Positions 49,160 through 63,389 are shown, numbered from the stretch's first letter. The stretch is DNA of 64,000 nt from Taenia hydatigena (GCA_036345935.2 JADWOT020000584.1:72326-136325); one strand, 5' to 3'. Notes: generated by a model not told the origin, from the sequence alone. Made by a program: numbers and translations.

Positions 49160-50577
49160 TGTTACAGCACTTGGATAAGATTTACCTAAGGGAAAATCAA
49201 AATCCTGCGTGAACGAACTTAAGTGAGACCATAGAGCGGAAGTAAAGCATTGACTTATGATCTTGGCACTTTCGAATCCAAATTGTTTCGCATCTCCTCC
49301 TACATCTAAACTGAGACGATGTTCGTATTAATTCTTCACTTAGTAAAATGGGCTACACCCACGGGTTCGACGCCTTCATAAGAGTAGAAATTTTTCATTT
49401 ATTCACTAAGGTCAGCATGCAATCCTTCATTTTTACTCACCATTAAAGTCAGCAAACTCTTTATCGACTGGAATAAGGAAAAGGAAGCGCCACAAAGGCT
49501 CTAGCTGATAAGCGGATCCTCACGATATACCACTGGGATAACCGAAATTCACAGTTTTGAGCTCAGCAGTGCGCTAGAGAACGAAAGTCGAGGCAGCGCT
49601 TTGCATAATGCGGTTGCTACATTACCTGCACACCGACTCCTTGGCGCAATTGTTTGGTTTCATCAAACAACTACCATGGGGCCTCAAACGTTATGCCTAA
49701 CTCGTCTGAAACAGTTCGACTGCCCTCAGGTGGCAAATCCATCGTTTTGCTATGCAAGTTCTTGCTCAAAAATAAAAAGCTGGTAAGAAAATGACGGCAA
49801 ATCAGATCCTCATCTTTCGCTACAATTTGAAGACAAAACCACTCGAAACGGCAGACGCCATCCCCCCGTAAAAAGTGATTGGAGTAAATGGGTGTAGTCT
49901 ACACCAGATTTCAATCAAGCAAGACAATGGAATTTGAGCAAATCACGACAAACATTACACATATCATGAAATCAGGAAGCCTCAAAAATCGATAGCCACA
50001 CATTCATGCTAGCATAAGGGTTTAGCTAGGAGCATATATATGTATATGTTACATAAGTTGAGAATTTTCACGACAAACATTCACATACCGCGGCCCATTT
50101 GCGCAAATGACAAACCACGCACAACAACCGCACTAAAACAAAACACATTTCACAAGAAACGTTATTTACACTAAAATCGCCAATCTTTTATTTAAAACTT
50201 ATTTTTATAAGTAAATATAAAAATCGAAGAAGTACAACTTTGAAAATTATTAAAATGAGACTTTACAACGGAGCTTCGTAGTTCTAATGGTTATTGATAA
50301 CACAGAGAAGAATTTTCCTGCAATTTATGTCCTTACTTGTATATTTGTTGTTTAGCTACATTAAGCAATGATGATATTTTGTGTAATGCTCATTTTTCTT
50401 TAAACATACCTTTTGGGCGAGAGACAGGAACACAGCCGATAAAGGCCATCATACAATGCTTTATGATTTGCAGTAAATGTACAGTTTTGTCAAAGACAAC
50501 AAAAATGTTTTCAAATCGTCACCTTATATCAGGAATAGCCGCAAGAGAGGGAAGGAGAATATATAAATCCATATGAA
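49160..50577. other. No confident gene
   Basis: AT-rich, with an alternating purine-pyrimidine run near 50035-50050 (ATATATATGTATATG). Apart from the donor-like site near 49783, nothing suggests a gene. Confidence 0.4.
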
Positions 50578-50581
50578 TTTA

Positions 50582-50807
50582 TGTGGAGGGTTCCTCCTCT
50601 CCCTCCTGGTTACCCTTGATAGTAGAAGTCTGCGTGCGCTTAGACATCTTTAATGTGTATGGGGTGATAAATACAGCTAGGCGAGATATGGGGTTCAGGC
50701 CGAGGATGTGTCACGCTCCAGCGAGTCTCCGCGCTGCTCCGTCACGTGGTTCAAATTGACTTCCTGCCTCTGGCCTAAAAAGCGCATTTAAAGAATTAAG
50801 TATTACA
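50582..50807 (+). repeat. Solo LTR, family II, copy 2 (226 bp)
   Basis: TGTGGAGGGTTCC start and AAGTATTACA end, matching 12913-13138 along its length. Exact 4-bp duplications TTTA flank it (50578-50581 and 50808-50811). It shows that this family also transposes as an LTR-type unit. Confidence 0.8.
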
Positions 50808-50899
50808 TTTAACCTGTATAAATGATAATAGATAAAGGCAGTGCGTGTCGCTAAGACCATATTTTTTTCTGCCTTACCGCAGTCGCCCTTTTTTTGTTG

Positions 50900-52080
50900 C
50901 TTAATACCGACCACGCCTGGTGCTTCATTGCCAACACTCCAGCACCTACCTGTCTCAACCCCTTACGGTTTTGTGCACTGGAAACCTCACTTCCCATTGC
51001 CCCTGTTCAGGAATTTAATTCTCATTAATCTCAAACATTTTGAGCTGGTCGACCGCAAATCACGATCATATGGCCCAAATTTTCTACCTCTGCCTCATCT
51101 ACTTTTCTATTTCTACTTTCCGTTAATTCGTAGCTTAATGTTCCATGTTACCAACTCGTTTCCCCTCCTTAAATGTCCACTTTTTATAACAACACTTATT
51201 TACTCCCATGTTATCCTCTTATCTACATGTTATCACATATGAACCCAATCCTTTACCACTCTCTCACAATTTCTGTTGAAGTACCTACCTTAAACAGTCT
51301 GATCCCCTACTCATCCAACCCAATATCTTCTTGCTTTTTATTATTACCAGTTGTCTAGTGTCTGTACTTTCTAAATCTAGTTGTTCACACATCGGCATCC
51401 CTCCCCTTCCTGTCTGGCTAGGTTCCCACCCCTCACCTTCATCTTCTACTTCTCCTCACGCTAAAAATTGATCTTTCTATTTACCAGCCCTGGTCCATTC
51501 TGGATTTTCAGTTTGTATCACCCTACGACCCGGTTTATTAACGACTTAATCCAGTCCCACTAACCGTAACTACATATCGGATGTAGCCTCACAATCTAGC
51601 CATCCCCACGACTACCATTGTCTGCAAGGCCAACCTTCACGTTTCCAGCCCAAGCACCTATACAGGCACGCAGTTCTCTCACTATCTACTTTATGCCCAC
51701 TTTCTATCGATCCACACCCATTTTCATAACCGTTCGCATCACCTTCCTGTTCAGCACCTTCATTTGTGCACCTCAGTGAGACACCAGACTTCTAGCTACC
51801 ATCAACACAGAGGCTAATTCTTTACAAAGCAGTCCAAATTTCTCGCCAGATATTCATTATGTATCGCTAAACAGCCTGCTCCTCGATATATATATGCCTC
51901 AGCTCCCCTACAGTCATCTAGCCCAAACCATTCCACTCATATTAGGCGGCAAAGTTTCTGCCTCGCCAACCATTCCGCCTCTCGATTCCTACTTTCATCC
52001 ATCTATCTACCTATCTATCTAAGCCATGTCCTCCGAGTCCCTTACATCTCTGCTTAGCGTTCGCCCACTCACACCTACAA
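50900..52080 (+). repeat. Pyrimidine-rich strand-biased block, about 1.2 kb
   Basis: Strong C+T excess on the plus strand, beginning about 90 bases after a solo LTR and ending near a TCTA-type microsatellite (52001-52020). Frames over it are Ser/Pro/Leu-rich by composition. Parts resemble the complement of 16.2-17.4 kb. Confidence 0.55.
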
Positions 52081-55000
52081 ATTGTACCGACAAGAAATAG
52101 ACATAGAAAGTAGTTAAATAAATGCCGCCTCTCCTTTAGCGTGCCAATGCTCTAACGGCTCTGTGCACAGTGTCGCCATTGTCTAAAGGAAAATGCCCTC
52201 TTCACCTACGTCAACTGATCCATTTCGCAGTCCAAACCAACCGAAAGCAATGGCCCGCCTTGTCAGCCAAATTGTCTTGCCACCTTATAAGACAATATAA
52301 GAGACTGCCGCTCCCCCTCAGTGACCACCGAAGGTGACCTAAATGCAAGCAATGCAGTTTATGGTGTTCCAGGTGGAATCGGTGGCGTGAAACCGTCCGC
52401 TATTAAGCTGGGCCTACCTACCTCAGTTAAAATGCAACGCGATTAGACAGAATGCAATTATTTCGCACCGAAGCAACTTTAAACACCATGCTTAGAAAAA
52501 GCGCAAAAATCTAATGAAGAACGGTTAGAAGTCCATGACAGTGATAATCAAACAACGTACTAGTACTTTCCCGAATTTCTCATAATCCGCTGACCACTTT
52601 GCCAATGTGATCGAGAAGTTTTGCTTTGAATTTAAAGAAAGCATAGCACATTCTACAAAGGAACCCACCACCCATGGTCTAATACCTATACTTTGAAAGC
52701 TGTAGCAGTGGAATTCGTGTATCGTGCAGTCATGGGATTTACTACCTTATTTTCCTTAATTAACCTGCTGACGGAACCAAAAACAATGTTTTTTTTCGGT
52801 AGGAGAAATTAAAGCACTCAACGTACAAAATCGCTATGCAACCTACGAAAAGCATTCTGACAATGGATGCGAGTCATTCAGGATCACCACCTACCCTGCA
52901 CACGAAATATGCGAGTAAATTGAACTGGATACCCAAGAAACCAACATGCAAGACGAGTGGTTGTTTGGTCGCCTGACCGGTCATGTTACATCATTGAGCG
53001 CCTTAAATGTCAAGTGTGAGTTACCGGTCTGCGTGACCACTTTTGAATATCATGTGCAGCGAACCAGAAGGAAATGCGCCCACAAGGGAGGAATCGTATA
53101 AATACCTGCCCAACCCGACACCACCTTTACTACCTAGTGAAGTAAATTAAAAAATGCACCGCCAAGGCAAATAAAGACAATAGATATGTGGGTGTAAAGA
53201 AGCCCAAAGAACTCACATGACACAAGACGGGAAGTGATCGTCAAAACTGTAATCTCTATAAATAAAATGTCCACCAAAAAGACAGACAAGTAAGGTTGAT
53301 AAGAGAGTAAAAGGCATCAAATTAAATAGCAAAACGATTCCATTGTCGGTTAACTAGGTTAATGAAACACAAAACAAATGCCATTAAAAACATTTCCACG
53401 ATATACTACATGCGTTAAAAAGGCGCAAATGAGAAACAGTTGACACAAAATCTACCACGGAAGGTAAAAAAGCCTGAAATACATCAGAGAACAAATATGC
53501 AGTTTAGTCAGCGAATTTAAGATTAAAAATTCGCAAGACAGCCACACGACTATCCATCGACAAAGCCAGTCGCAGGTGTTCAATTTGCCTCACCTGCGAA
53601 TATTAAGAAGGCACCTACCACTCCTATTGCTACTGACACCGCCAACATTAAGCCAAGTCAAAATGGGTGGCTTCGTTCCTGACCAGAGAGATGGTCGATG
53701 AAATGTAGTGGGAAGGACACAGCTCTGAGCCTCGCCTTCTGCTAGGCTGGCCAGCGGAAGGTGTCCCACTTACCTCACCTGCGAGCATCAGATGAGACTA
53801 GTAGAAAGATGAAGGAGATTTACAAAGAGGGCGTCGGCAGACGATGAGGCGGAAAGAGAAGGAAGAAAAAAATTGACACCAGGTTCTAAGGAGGTGAAGA
53901 TGGGAGAAGCGTAAGGCGGACCATAAGGGCGAGACTTTCTCGTGACAATAAAGAGGAAAAATAAAGATAAGGAAATGCTATGCAGGGAGTGCTTACACCT
54001 CCTTCGTAGTTGAGTTGAATGCATAGTGCGACAATGCGATACTCAATTCTTGAGAGCATATTAAGCGTAGTGGGAGAAAAAGGAGACACTCACAGAAGTT
54101 ACGCTGCAGTGCACATAAGAAAGGAGGCGCAGATTGGAGAACTTCTCTCCAACCTTATTGGGGACGTCATTAGACCTACTTCTTATGTGTGTACGTTGAT
54201 TCCTAATGTCTTTCCAAATAAATAAGGAGGCCTCAATTCAGATTGCACAGAGTTATGTCGAGCTGATTAGGCCACACAGTAAAGACCTCGTTCGTCGGAC
54301 ATGCCTATCCTGTCCGATTTCAGAACGAGAACTGTCGCCATCGTTTTCGGCCGGAAACAAGCTACTGATTCCTGATTCTGATCGATATGGGTAGAAACAA
54401 CCGAAAATCTGTACCCCAGCTAGTCCGGATCTCCTTTCCGAAAGATAGCCATCACGGTTCGAACGCATCTGTATTGTGAGATAGTAAAAGTAGAAATGTC
54501 GCAAGCAATCACGGAGGGTGGAAAGATGCTAGGATTCTTTGCCGGTTGATTTAAATAAAGAGAGGAAGAAAAGAGTTTTGCTCTATATCCTTACTGAGAG
54601 CATTTGCAGAGTAAAACACGCATCTGACTTTCAATTTGGATTAATTCCGGTCTCAAAGGCGCCCAATTGTTTGGGGCTGCGCGCTCGTGCGTTATCAATT
54701 ATTTATGTCAATCTGGACGCTCTTGTCACCAACCATACCTTAATTTACAATTTGGTACGAGGACCATCGCAAGCAATCCCTAAACGGAATAAGATTTTGT
54801 GCTGGAATTCTGATCGATTTTGATCGGTTTCCCAAAATAGACTCCTCAACTTTCTGCCAGGTCTACGTTTATGGCATAAAATGAGAAATGTCATGGCTAC
54901 CAGAGATGAAAGAAACAGATGCATACAAAACTAAACAACTGTAGATAAGTAACCGTAATAATCGGTTGCGACTCTGTGCCTTTATTTGCAGTTTGCGTAT

Positions 55001-58000
55001 TAAAATCACTTTATTATAGCGAAGTCATTCTTAAATATTAAATGTCTTGCAGCTGCACTACACCTCAATGAAACAGAAGTAACTTTGCACTTAAGACCTA
55101 ATCTCAATCAATTAGAGATTAAAACGAACAAAACATAGTGCAATGAACATCCGCACTCTGGTTTTCTGTTAACACAGCCTCAGTACATCTGCATGGCACA
55201 AAGTGCTAATGTCTTGCAGGAGACCGCAGCTAGTTAATAGCTAAAGACGTATTAAGATCAGTGCCAGATCAAAGTAAGAAATGCATGAAGCGCAGTGCAT
55301 TTGAGCTAATTTGCCATTGTTTCGCATGTGTAGTGCCAGTCAAACCCAATACCATTCAGTAATTTTCAATGGTTGTAAAACGCGGTGCACAACTCTTTTG
55401 TAATTAGATCCTTTACTTGCCCTGCCCTATGGCTGCTAAACAACTAAAAGTGACTAGTACTTTATACGTGATTAGAGGTGTGAGTATTGTAGTAACTGGC
55501 ATAAAGTTATTTTACTGCGCACCAAAAATAAAACCTTGGGAATCAAGGGCGAAGCCGAACTATCTAGTAAATGGCTTTTGTCAATTTGTGCATATCAGGC
55601 ATAGTAAGAAACCAAAAAATGCAATTCTCTCTTACCTGGATTTTATGCAAAGCAACGCCAAGGGCAGAATCCAGGTCCCGAATTGTTCGTTAAGAGGCCC
55701 ATGCTTAGCGAATTATGATCCCATCAGACGCGACACAACTCCCTATTTTGTAGAATGTTTACATCTCGCACAGTCATTCCTACCAAGTAAATCCCAGTAA
55801 TTTGGATAGGTCGCCGATCGCACACTTTTAGGAAAAGAGATCATTGGGTCGCTGCGGTGGAGAAGGAGGAGGCTTGCAACTATCTTAGCCCATAGGCGCT
55901 TTCTATATGAAAATCACAATCAGATAAGGCATAATTAACAGCAGCTTAATTCTTTTGGCCACCGCAGTTGTGCTTATGTTTAGTCTACATGCTACTTGTA
56001 AAATTCAACAGTAACTCTCTGCCAGTAGCCTGAGTAGACTTGTAGACGGACTTGCCCATTAGTAGAGTAAGATCGCTCGTTTAGAGAACAGGAGAGTTGG
56101 CAATGAGAGCACTCAAGGGTCAGCACAGTTCTGAGGTACTACCGCTTCTACCGAAGTAACGTTTTCGAGTTCTGGCGACTAGGTACAACATTCCATGGCA
56201 GAGAATAAGGCATTAAAATAAGACAAAACCGTAAAACAAAAAGGTCTCAAAACGAAAGAAAAAACGCTTTCAAATGCAGCACTGCAGGTCCAACATCTAC
56301 GTAGAAAATGTAAAATAGCTGTCCTAAAAGAGACTTCATTCCCGCCCCGCCACCCTTTTCAAATTAAAATCCAACACTTCTGCCTGCATTTCAAAATCGG
56401 TTTGGAGTCTCAGTAACAACAAATGACCAAGCTTTTAAATTAGGCTAACAGAACAGTGTCCAGCCACAAAGTTGTGTAGTCAAAAACACGCTTATGGCGG
56501 GGCTAGACTTCACAATCCCACCTGGAAAAAATTTGCGCAATCTTTTTAGGCATGCTCGATAAGCCTTCTGTGGCAAAGAGGTTGCATTCAAAAGTAATTT
56601 AGTTAATCAAGTAAATTTTTTTACAAAAGAGAAGGCGATAGCGCCATGCCATGTGTTTGTGACGCGGCACTTCTGCTTAGCTGGGAAATTCCGTACGACG
56701 CTAACAGTCGCATAGTCTGTATAATCACACTAACTTAGGTTGGTTGATCAAATGGACTAACTTTCGATCAAAAACAAGGAAAATGCAAGTAGTCCTCATC
56801 AGATTTATTGTTTTAAGTGCAAACAACCGCCTTGCTAAACATGATTTAGTGATAAGGAGCACATACCACAATAAATGCTGTGTAGCAGTCGAAGTATTTC
56901 CTATTAGTATTGCGAGGAGCATATCTGAGGACAATCTAAATGGTGGTAATCAGGGAAGTATCATACTCTTATAGCTAAGATAATCATTTTATCGGCCAGG
57001 TGGTATAACTCGAGGGTAAGCATAAAAACCTAACGATCTTGGTCGGCCTTCCAAGCAATGGCTGCATCCATGCTTTCTGCCACAAGATTGTCTGCATCGC
57101 AATTATGGATGCATTTGATGGGGGGATGACTTTAATAGATGGCTTTACACCCTCCTGATCCAACATTTTAGCAATCGCTGTGTTTTATCACCAGATAATA
57201 AAACGATGTACAACTGCTGGCCACTGTGAAAACGACACACGCAACGATTCTTGCTAAATGCGTTTATGCTCTGAGTTAGTTCAAAGTCGTATTGATGAAG
57301 GACCGCAAGATCTTTGAGCTTGTTGGGCCATCTCATTTCATGAGAAATGAGAACACTTCGATAAAAGCTATTTCAGAGACAGTACTGCTCTCTTATTTAC
57401 CTATTCAAGCAAAGGCATCTTACATATCAAAAACTAAATTGGCAAAATTTACCAAAAGAATGAGGCAAGCATTTAAAACAACAAAAAATTCTAAATACGC
57501 ATTGCGGCTATTGCTTAAATAAAGAGGGCATGAAGCGTGACAGCAGAATGGATGTGTTCTCTCGAACATCTACTCCACAAAAGGCGATGCGTAACAGGAT
57601 CTTTGCTGAAAACTATCGCAGAACTAAATAAGCTCTAGTTCTATCTTTTTTATAGAATCGGATAAAGTGATATCTGTCAAAAGTAATCCAAGATGCAGCA
57701 AAATCTTATGCTTCATTTCTAATAAAGATAGATGAAAAAGATCCCAACAACGCATGCGTGGCATCCGTTCTTTCTTTACCATTTGAAGCTTCTTAGCCGT
57801 CGGCCAGTGCTCCCATTCTGTTGTGAAAATTTTCTCCAAGCATCCACACAAACCATTATACAGCTAACTGTCATCTTGGACATTAGACTGATTTGATTTT
57901 TAGGTCTTTTATAATAGAACTGCCGCAAACAATTTTGGTTCAAAAGGCAAAAAGGGAACCCATCTATAGACGTATGTTTTCTCAGAGTTTTTACCAAAGC

Positions 58001-60290
58001 ATTCTCTTCGGATGCGCGACAATCCCAACTTGTTAATTTTAGCGCGTAAGGTTGCTGTTAGGCACCACAGAATCAAAAAGATCCTGAGTAAATATTCCTA
58101 CCACTTGCAGATCAAATAGAAAATGATAGATTGCTGCTTTGTTTTCTGCTATCTTTGCTTCTAGTCGGGATTACCCTCAATACACTGTGGTAGACGATCG
58201 AACATTCATATACGGACATGGAAGTAAACTAAACAACAACGCAGAACTTTAACGAATTTTAGATCAGAATAAAACTATATTACAGAAGATCTGTATTTTC
58301 AGCACCGCAAAAAGCCAATAACGGTAAAATATGCGGTTTAAAACTTTTGGTGCTTTCGTTTCCCTTCTCTAAACCAATTTGCTTACACACGAAGACAATA
58401 AATAGTCATTATTATACACGTGTAATGTCATGCAGATGCACCGACTTAAACTACAGAAATTGATAAGATCTACACTGGCAATATTAATACGCGTACTCTG
58501 AGTCCCAAACCTGACCAACTTACCACTAAAAGAGACACAAAGTTCTGCAGCATTCCAATTTCGCAATTAAATCAGCTCACACTAGAGTAACCTAGAATAA
58601 CAAAAATAACACGAGTACTGTCATGAGATGTTGCAGAAGTGAACAAGATTCTGAGACCCAAATATTTCTTCATACTAACTGGAACTGCATTAGTAAGGTA
58701 TGGCACGATACCTGCTACAAGTAGGCACAAGCGGAAAACAACTTATTCCCAATTAAGGTCATATCTGTTCAAAGTATGCAGCAAAATACATGATGTCTCA
58801 CAACAGTCCCTTTATACACCGACGAGAACTACACTGATCCATTACAAATTCCTACTATTTGTAGACCGAATAAGAGGTAATGAATTGATGCTTTGTACTC
58901 TGTCGTCTCCGCTTCTCCTTACCGAAATTATTTGCAACAACTTGCGGACAGACCTAATTATTGAGTGAGTTACAATACAAGTTCCCCACGCGAGCACGGA
59001 AGTAAGCCTACCACTAATGCTTAAATATTACGACTTTTAGATCAGGATGAAATTTCATTACAAGGGATCTACTTTTAACCTCGTACAAGCCAGCGGCCAA
59101 AGCCTTATTTAAAATGCTTAGAAATAGAAATGGTGATACATATGGCGCAGCACTTTTGTTGCTTTTTTAAAAAAAATTGATCGCGCGCACGTAGAATAAT
59201 CAGCCCTTGCTCTAAGTATGCACTACCTTATAAATGCGCGACCTAAATGACGAGACAAGGCTCATTGCTAATCAGAACCTACTAATGAAAGTAGAAGGGG
59301 GGAACCGGCTGACTTATAATTAAAACCCTTTATCTTCTGACTCGAAGACTTCTAACCACGTTTTCGGATTAGGTAAGTACTTTGGCTTGAATAATATACT
59401 CTGCATATTATGCACACGTGAGTATTATAGTAATTCAAATAAAGCACCCTTATCCGTGTGTTAATCCTGGAAATATTGGGAATGAACAGTAAATTTGATT
59501 TGTCTAGTGAAAGTGTTTCATTATTTACGTTGCGCATGAGTGTTATAATAAGAAATCATAAGATGCAATTCATTCTTACCTGAGTTATCAGCGAAGCAAT
59601 GGCCCATGCTAATCAAAATATATTCCAGCAAATCCACACACATTCCTGCGGTATTCAGGACCTGCGAAGCCATTGTCACGAAGTAGTGCCCAGTAGTTTC
59701 GATGGATTGCCCTTCTTCGGGGAATAGAGTTCCTTCTGCCGAAATTTTGCCGCTTCCGATGCAGCGACCAGTTTAACACCTTATCGGAATAAGAAACAGT
59801 CACCGCTAGTGACCTTGAAAGCAATTAGCAGATTGGCGAATTTAAAGACTTGATCCGGATTCAAACGACCGCAACATATGGTTGATTCATTAAATCATAC
59901 CTTTTAACTTCTGACTTTACTTAAATGATGCATGTAGCAGTTGGTTTAACACATGTTCCACATGTTCGAGTAATTTAATTTTTACTGCGAATCTATCCAT
60001 AATCCTATGCGTGAGTTCATATGTTCTAGTTGCATAAATACGCAGTTGTATCTTTAGATGGGATGCGGCAACAGTGTCAATTATCTGCTTTCCTTAAATT
60101 TAAATCCCACTTCACATCTTGCAGTTATCCCCTTATTTTGCATCGCCGTTGTGCCTCGCATCACAAATCATTAACAAGACTATATGATATTGTAGGCGAT
60201 CTTTTGCCTAAACCTTTGCCAACATTACTAAATGGCAAAAATAGCTTTATATTGGATACGTCCTCCTATAATTCCGTGGGTATAGCTGCA
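52081..60290. other. Long AT-rich stretch without a confident gene
   Basis: Coding-like but unsupported frames lie at 54019-54225 and 54206-54394 (plus), 55417-55800 (plus, 127 residues), 57145-57336 and 57624-57997 (minus), 59609-59824 (minus, Arg-rich) and 60030-60296 (plus). The minus-strand frames between 57.0 and 58.0 kb could be a broken mobile-element gene spread over several frames, but I could not recognise a catalytic motif. Confidence 0.35.
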
Positions 60291-60291
60291 G

Positions 60292-60455
60292 TGTAATACT
60301 TGGTTTGTTTGGACTGCCGGTCTTGGTCAGGGTCACGGAGGTGGCCATATTGCTGGTCTTCGGGCCATGCCAGAAGCTCATTTCCTTCTGTCTGTTGAGT
60401 ATATATATATTATATCCTTGCATTCTTCCTTTTTTTACCTACGAACTAGCCATGC
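60292..60455 (-). repeat. Family I LTR, copy D, reversed and 5'-truncated
   Basis: On the minus strand it ends AAGTATTACA and matches the family core (GTGACCCTGACC, AATATGGCCACC, TATA-like run). The TGTAGCGTCCC start is lost, with similarity fading near 60455. It is the only copy on the minus strand and lies about 400 bases from copy E, giving an inverted pair. Confidence 0.7.
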
Positions 60456-60859
60456 CAGTCGAAAATATTCGACGCGATTGAGGCGATGCTTGACATTAGC
60501 GTCAGTGATCCCTCTTGGCAGTGCATTGGACTTTAAGCTTCGTTTGGCTTGGAAACAAGGTTCAGCATAAGTGGTTCTGCCGACCATCAGTATGTCCGTA
60601 GGGAGGCGTTAGCACGTCGATCTCCTCAAGCAAGTATATCAGGGGTAATCTTCGGAACGAATCATTCCATGGCTAGTGTCGCTTCAGTTGTTAATAGCTT
60701 TCTTGTATAACACAGAGATAGGGTTGATGCCAGAGGCGGGCGTCATTCGTAACCTATCCGTAGCATATGCACTTCTTTTGCAACGCTGCAACATGCCACA
60801 GGCAGTAGAGATCGGGATAAAAACCCTATAGAGTCGGCTCCTATTTCCGCTGCCACCAA

Positions 60860-60934
60860 TGTAGCTTTTCGAGGCTCCCTCAAAGGCAAAAGAAGGCATA
60901 ATGCTAGAGTAGTTCAAACAAACAAAGTACTATA
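60860..60934 (+). repeat. Family I LTR, copy E, internally deleted (75 bp)
   Basis: Starts TGTAGCTTTTCGAGGCTCCCT, continues GGCAAAAGAAGGCATAATGC, then jumps directly to AACAAACAAAGTACTATA. About 110 bases of the middle, including the GC-rich core, are missing compared with the copy at 13353. Confidence 0.7.
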
Positions 60935-63380
60935 ATAGCCAAGTCCTTAAGCTTTATGCTGACACCTAAGTACTAAATTCATGCGTCTTTTTAAAAAAAT
61001 TAAGCGGCAAGTGGTTGCCCATTTGACGTTTCGTTCTTTTCATATGGTGAAGTGTCATTGACATTGGTAAATTTGCGGACCGTCAACTCAATTATTTATC
61101 TTCGTCTCCTGCGATTCTTCCAAACTTTGAGGCCCTATTAATTAAGTAAATCATTAGAGCACTCATGATAATCGCAATATCTGTTCAACTGGATATTGTT
61201 TTGCTAGTCCACTCAAGAACATTTATCTTCGTGCATTCCCGATTCTCAAAGATAGCACTTAGTGCATCACAAAATGTTAAAAAAATTTGTGTGCTGATCC
61301 AGTGGAAGATACAAGTGCAAGCTCCGAGAGGATTCATGAAAGCAATGCACATAGGTCCTTGCTTCAGCAGACGACTCTCTAATTCCTACAATTCATCACC
61401 AGGTCTGATTGTTACTCTCATTTCTGTCTGTGCTACTCAATTTTATCGAATTCAATTTTATTGCAGGAGCAGTAGTCGTAGAGATTATTTAGAGGAGGGG
61501 TAAGTGTAAGTTAATATGTAGACTTTCCTTAGATCTTTCGATCAAACGAAGAAGTGGCAGCAGTGATCCACCGCGATCGCTAATGTATAAGCGTTGCGTT
61601 CCAAAATTCTCCAAATTCTTTTTAAGGTCGCTTAAATGGACCCATCAACATTTCTTAGCTATATATCCTTCTCCATCAAGTTGTGGTCTACTATAGATGG
61701 GTATGAGCATCCCATAGATACTGTTACCATTTTACAAATATGCTACACGTGAACACCCTCGTTTCAAATTAATTGCTCTTCCTTCAGGATAAGAGCTCAA
61801 TCCACAAGCAGCGTGAGCATGGAATCCTTCCCGTAACCTGACAACATAGTAAAATATTAGACAGTTGTCATTATCTGCCCTCATAAAACTACATTTGGCA
61901 TTTTTAAATAAAATGGGTGCATGCATTTGCGGTCCGTCGCTTCCATGTCTTCACCAGCATCACAACAATTTCACCGTAGCATTCAAGTGTCCTCAGAATC
62001 CACCAATTGTTGGTAGTAAAAGAGAACTTCAATGGGAATAGATTTTACCGCCGTGGTTTTTTAATGATAGGCGAGTGATTTTTTCTGTCAGCAGACAGCA
62101 GAACAAAAATCTTGGCTGCGTTTGCCCTCTTCAGCCCATAACACATTGGGAGTAATTTAATGTGATGGTTTACTCGAGCGGAATCCACAACAGCATTTAC
62201 TGTCCTCTTGTGTCACAAGACAAGGTAGCTTTTGCTAAAGTCTTCTTATTACTAAGCGATTTTACTAGCATTTAAAAGACCGCCATGCTCCACCACCCAC
62301 TCCTACTACCTCAAGTCAAAGGTCGAGGCAGAAAGACAATGGGAAATGACGACTACACGTTTTTAGTCGATAAGTCATAGCTGAATGGTTCGGTGGATGT
62401 GTGGTTGAGATTTCCGTAGGCTGCACTCTCAGCGTGGGCCCCTCTGCTGACTCATCGACGCTGGTCGATCGATGGATCGATAAGTGCATGCACTGTCCTC
62501 GTTGCACCTAAGTTACCCCGTTAAGCAGGTGATCGATCGACATGACCCATTAACCACGGCAAGAATTCATGCATGGATGGCGAGTGGGGCGAATAAATGA
62601 GGGCACAAATGATGAAATACCATATTCTGCTTAACTGTGCGTGAATCAATCTGATTCTTAGTTTTTTTTTAAACTTCTCACAACTATGCTGCACATTTCC
62701 TCTCCATTCTGTAGCATCCCGCATTCCATGCCTGTCAGAATTTGGAAGCGATGAAGACGCAAATAGGTGGGGCACAGTGTCGGCACCGCTACCTCTTGAA
62801 GTCCACTACGCCTTCAAGATGTATGATAAGATCATCATTAGTGTAATCGTCGCGTATTGTTTACTTTATATTCTCAAGTCATGTTCTTCGACAAATTTAT
62901 AGCCTGCTCTGGGATATATTTGTGGGCCATTGCTGGGCCGCACATACATGAGATTGTATCTTAAGGACATCTTAAGCATAGTTCATCTAGCTAAACTTTC
63001 TCGAATATTGTAAATTCTTTTTAGTGGCTGGTGTTGTAGCTTTTTTAATCGTAATTCGAAAGCGTAATCAAGGGACCCCATAGGATTACCGCATTGCCGG
63101 TTCTTTTGCGATTTTCGAGGTATTAGACATGGCGAGACTAGCTAATATAATGATGTAATGTTCATACTCAGTTAAGCAGAAAGAGTGGGTGAGAAAGCTG
63201 CTAATGAGGAGCCGAGTTTTGTCTGAAATGGGAGAGGGACTTGAAAATTTAGATGTTGATACTCTGCTTATCATGGATGCAAATAGCTGAGCATGCAATT
63301 CAAAGCTCTAAATTAAACATTTAAGAACTTTGGTGGCCATCTCACTCGAACATTCAGGTTATTTATAAGTGACACTTAGG
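60935..63380. other. No gene seen
   Basis: Short frames only. Clusters of GATCGATCGA-like words occur near 62460-62540; similar CGATCGATC words occur near 25.2 kb. Confidence 0.4.
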
Positions 63381-63389
63381 AATGCAAAT

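Noticed and set aside
56984..57997. Pogo/Tigger-like transposase remnant on the minus strand
   Set aside because: A short run (VIPPSNASII) faintly recalls the family, but no DDE or DDD residues or terminal inverted repeats could be found.
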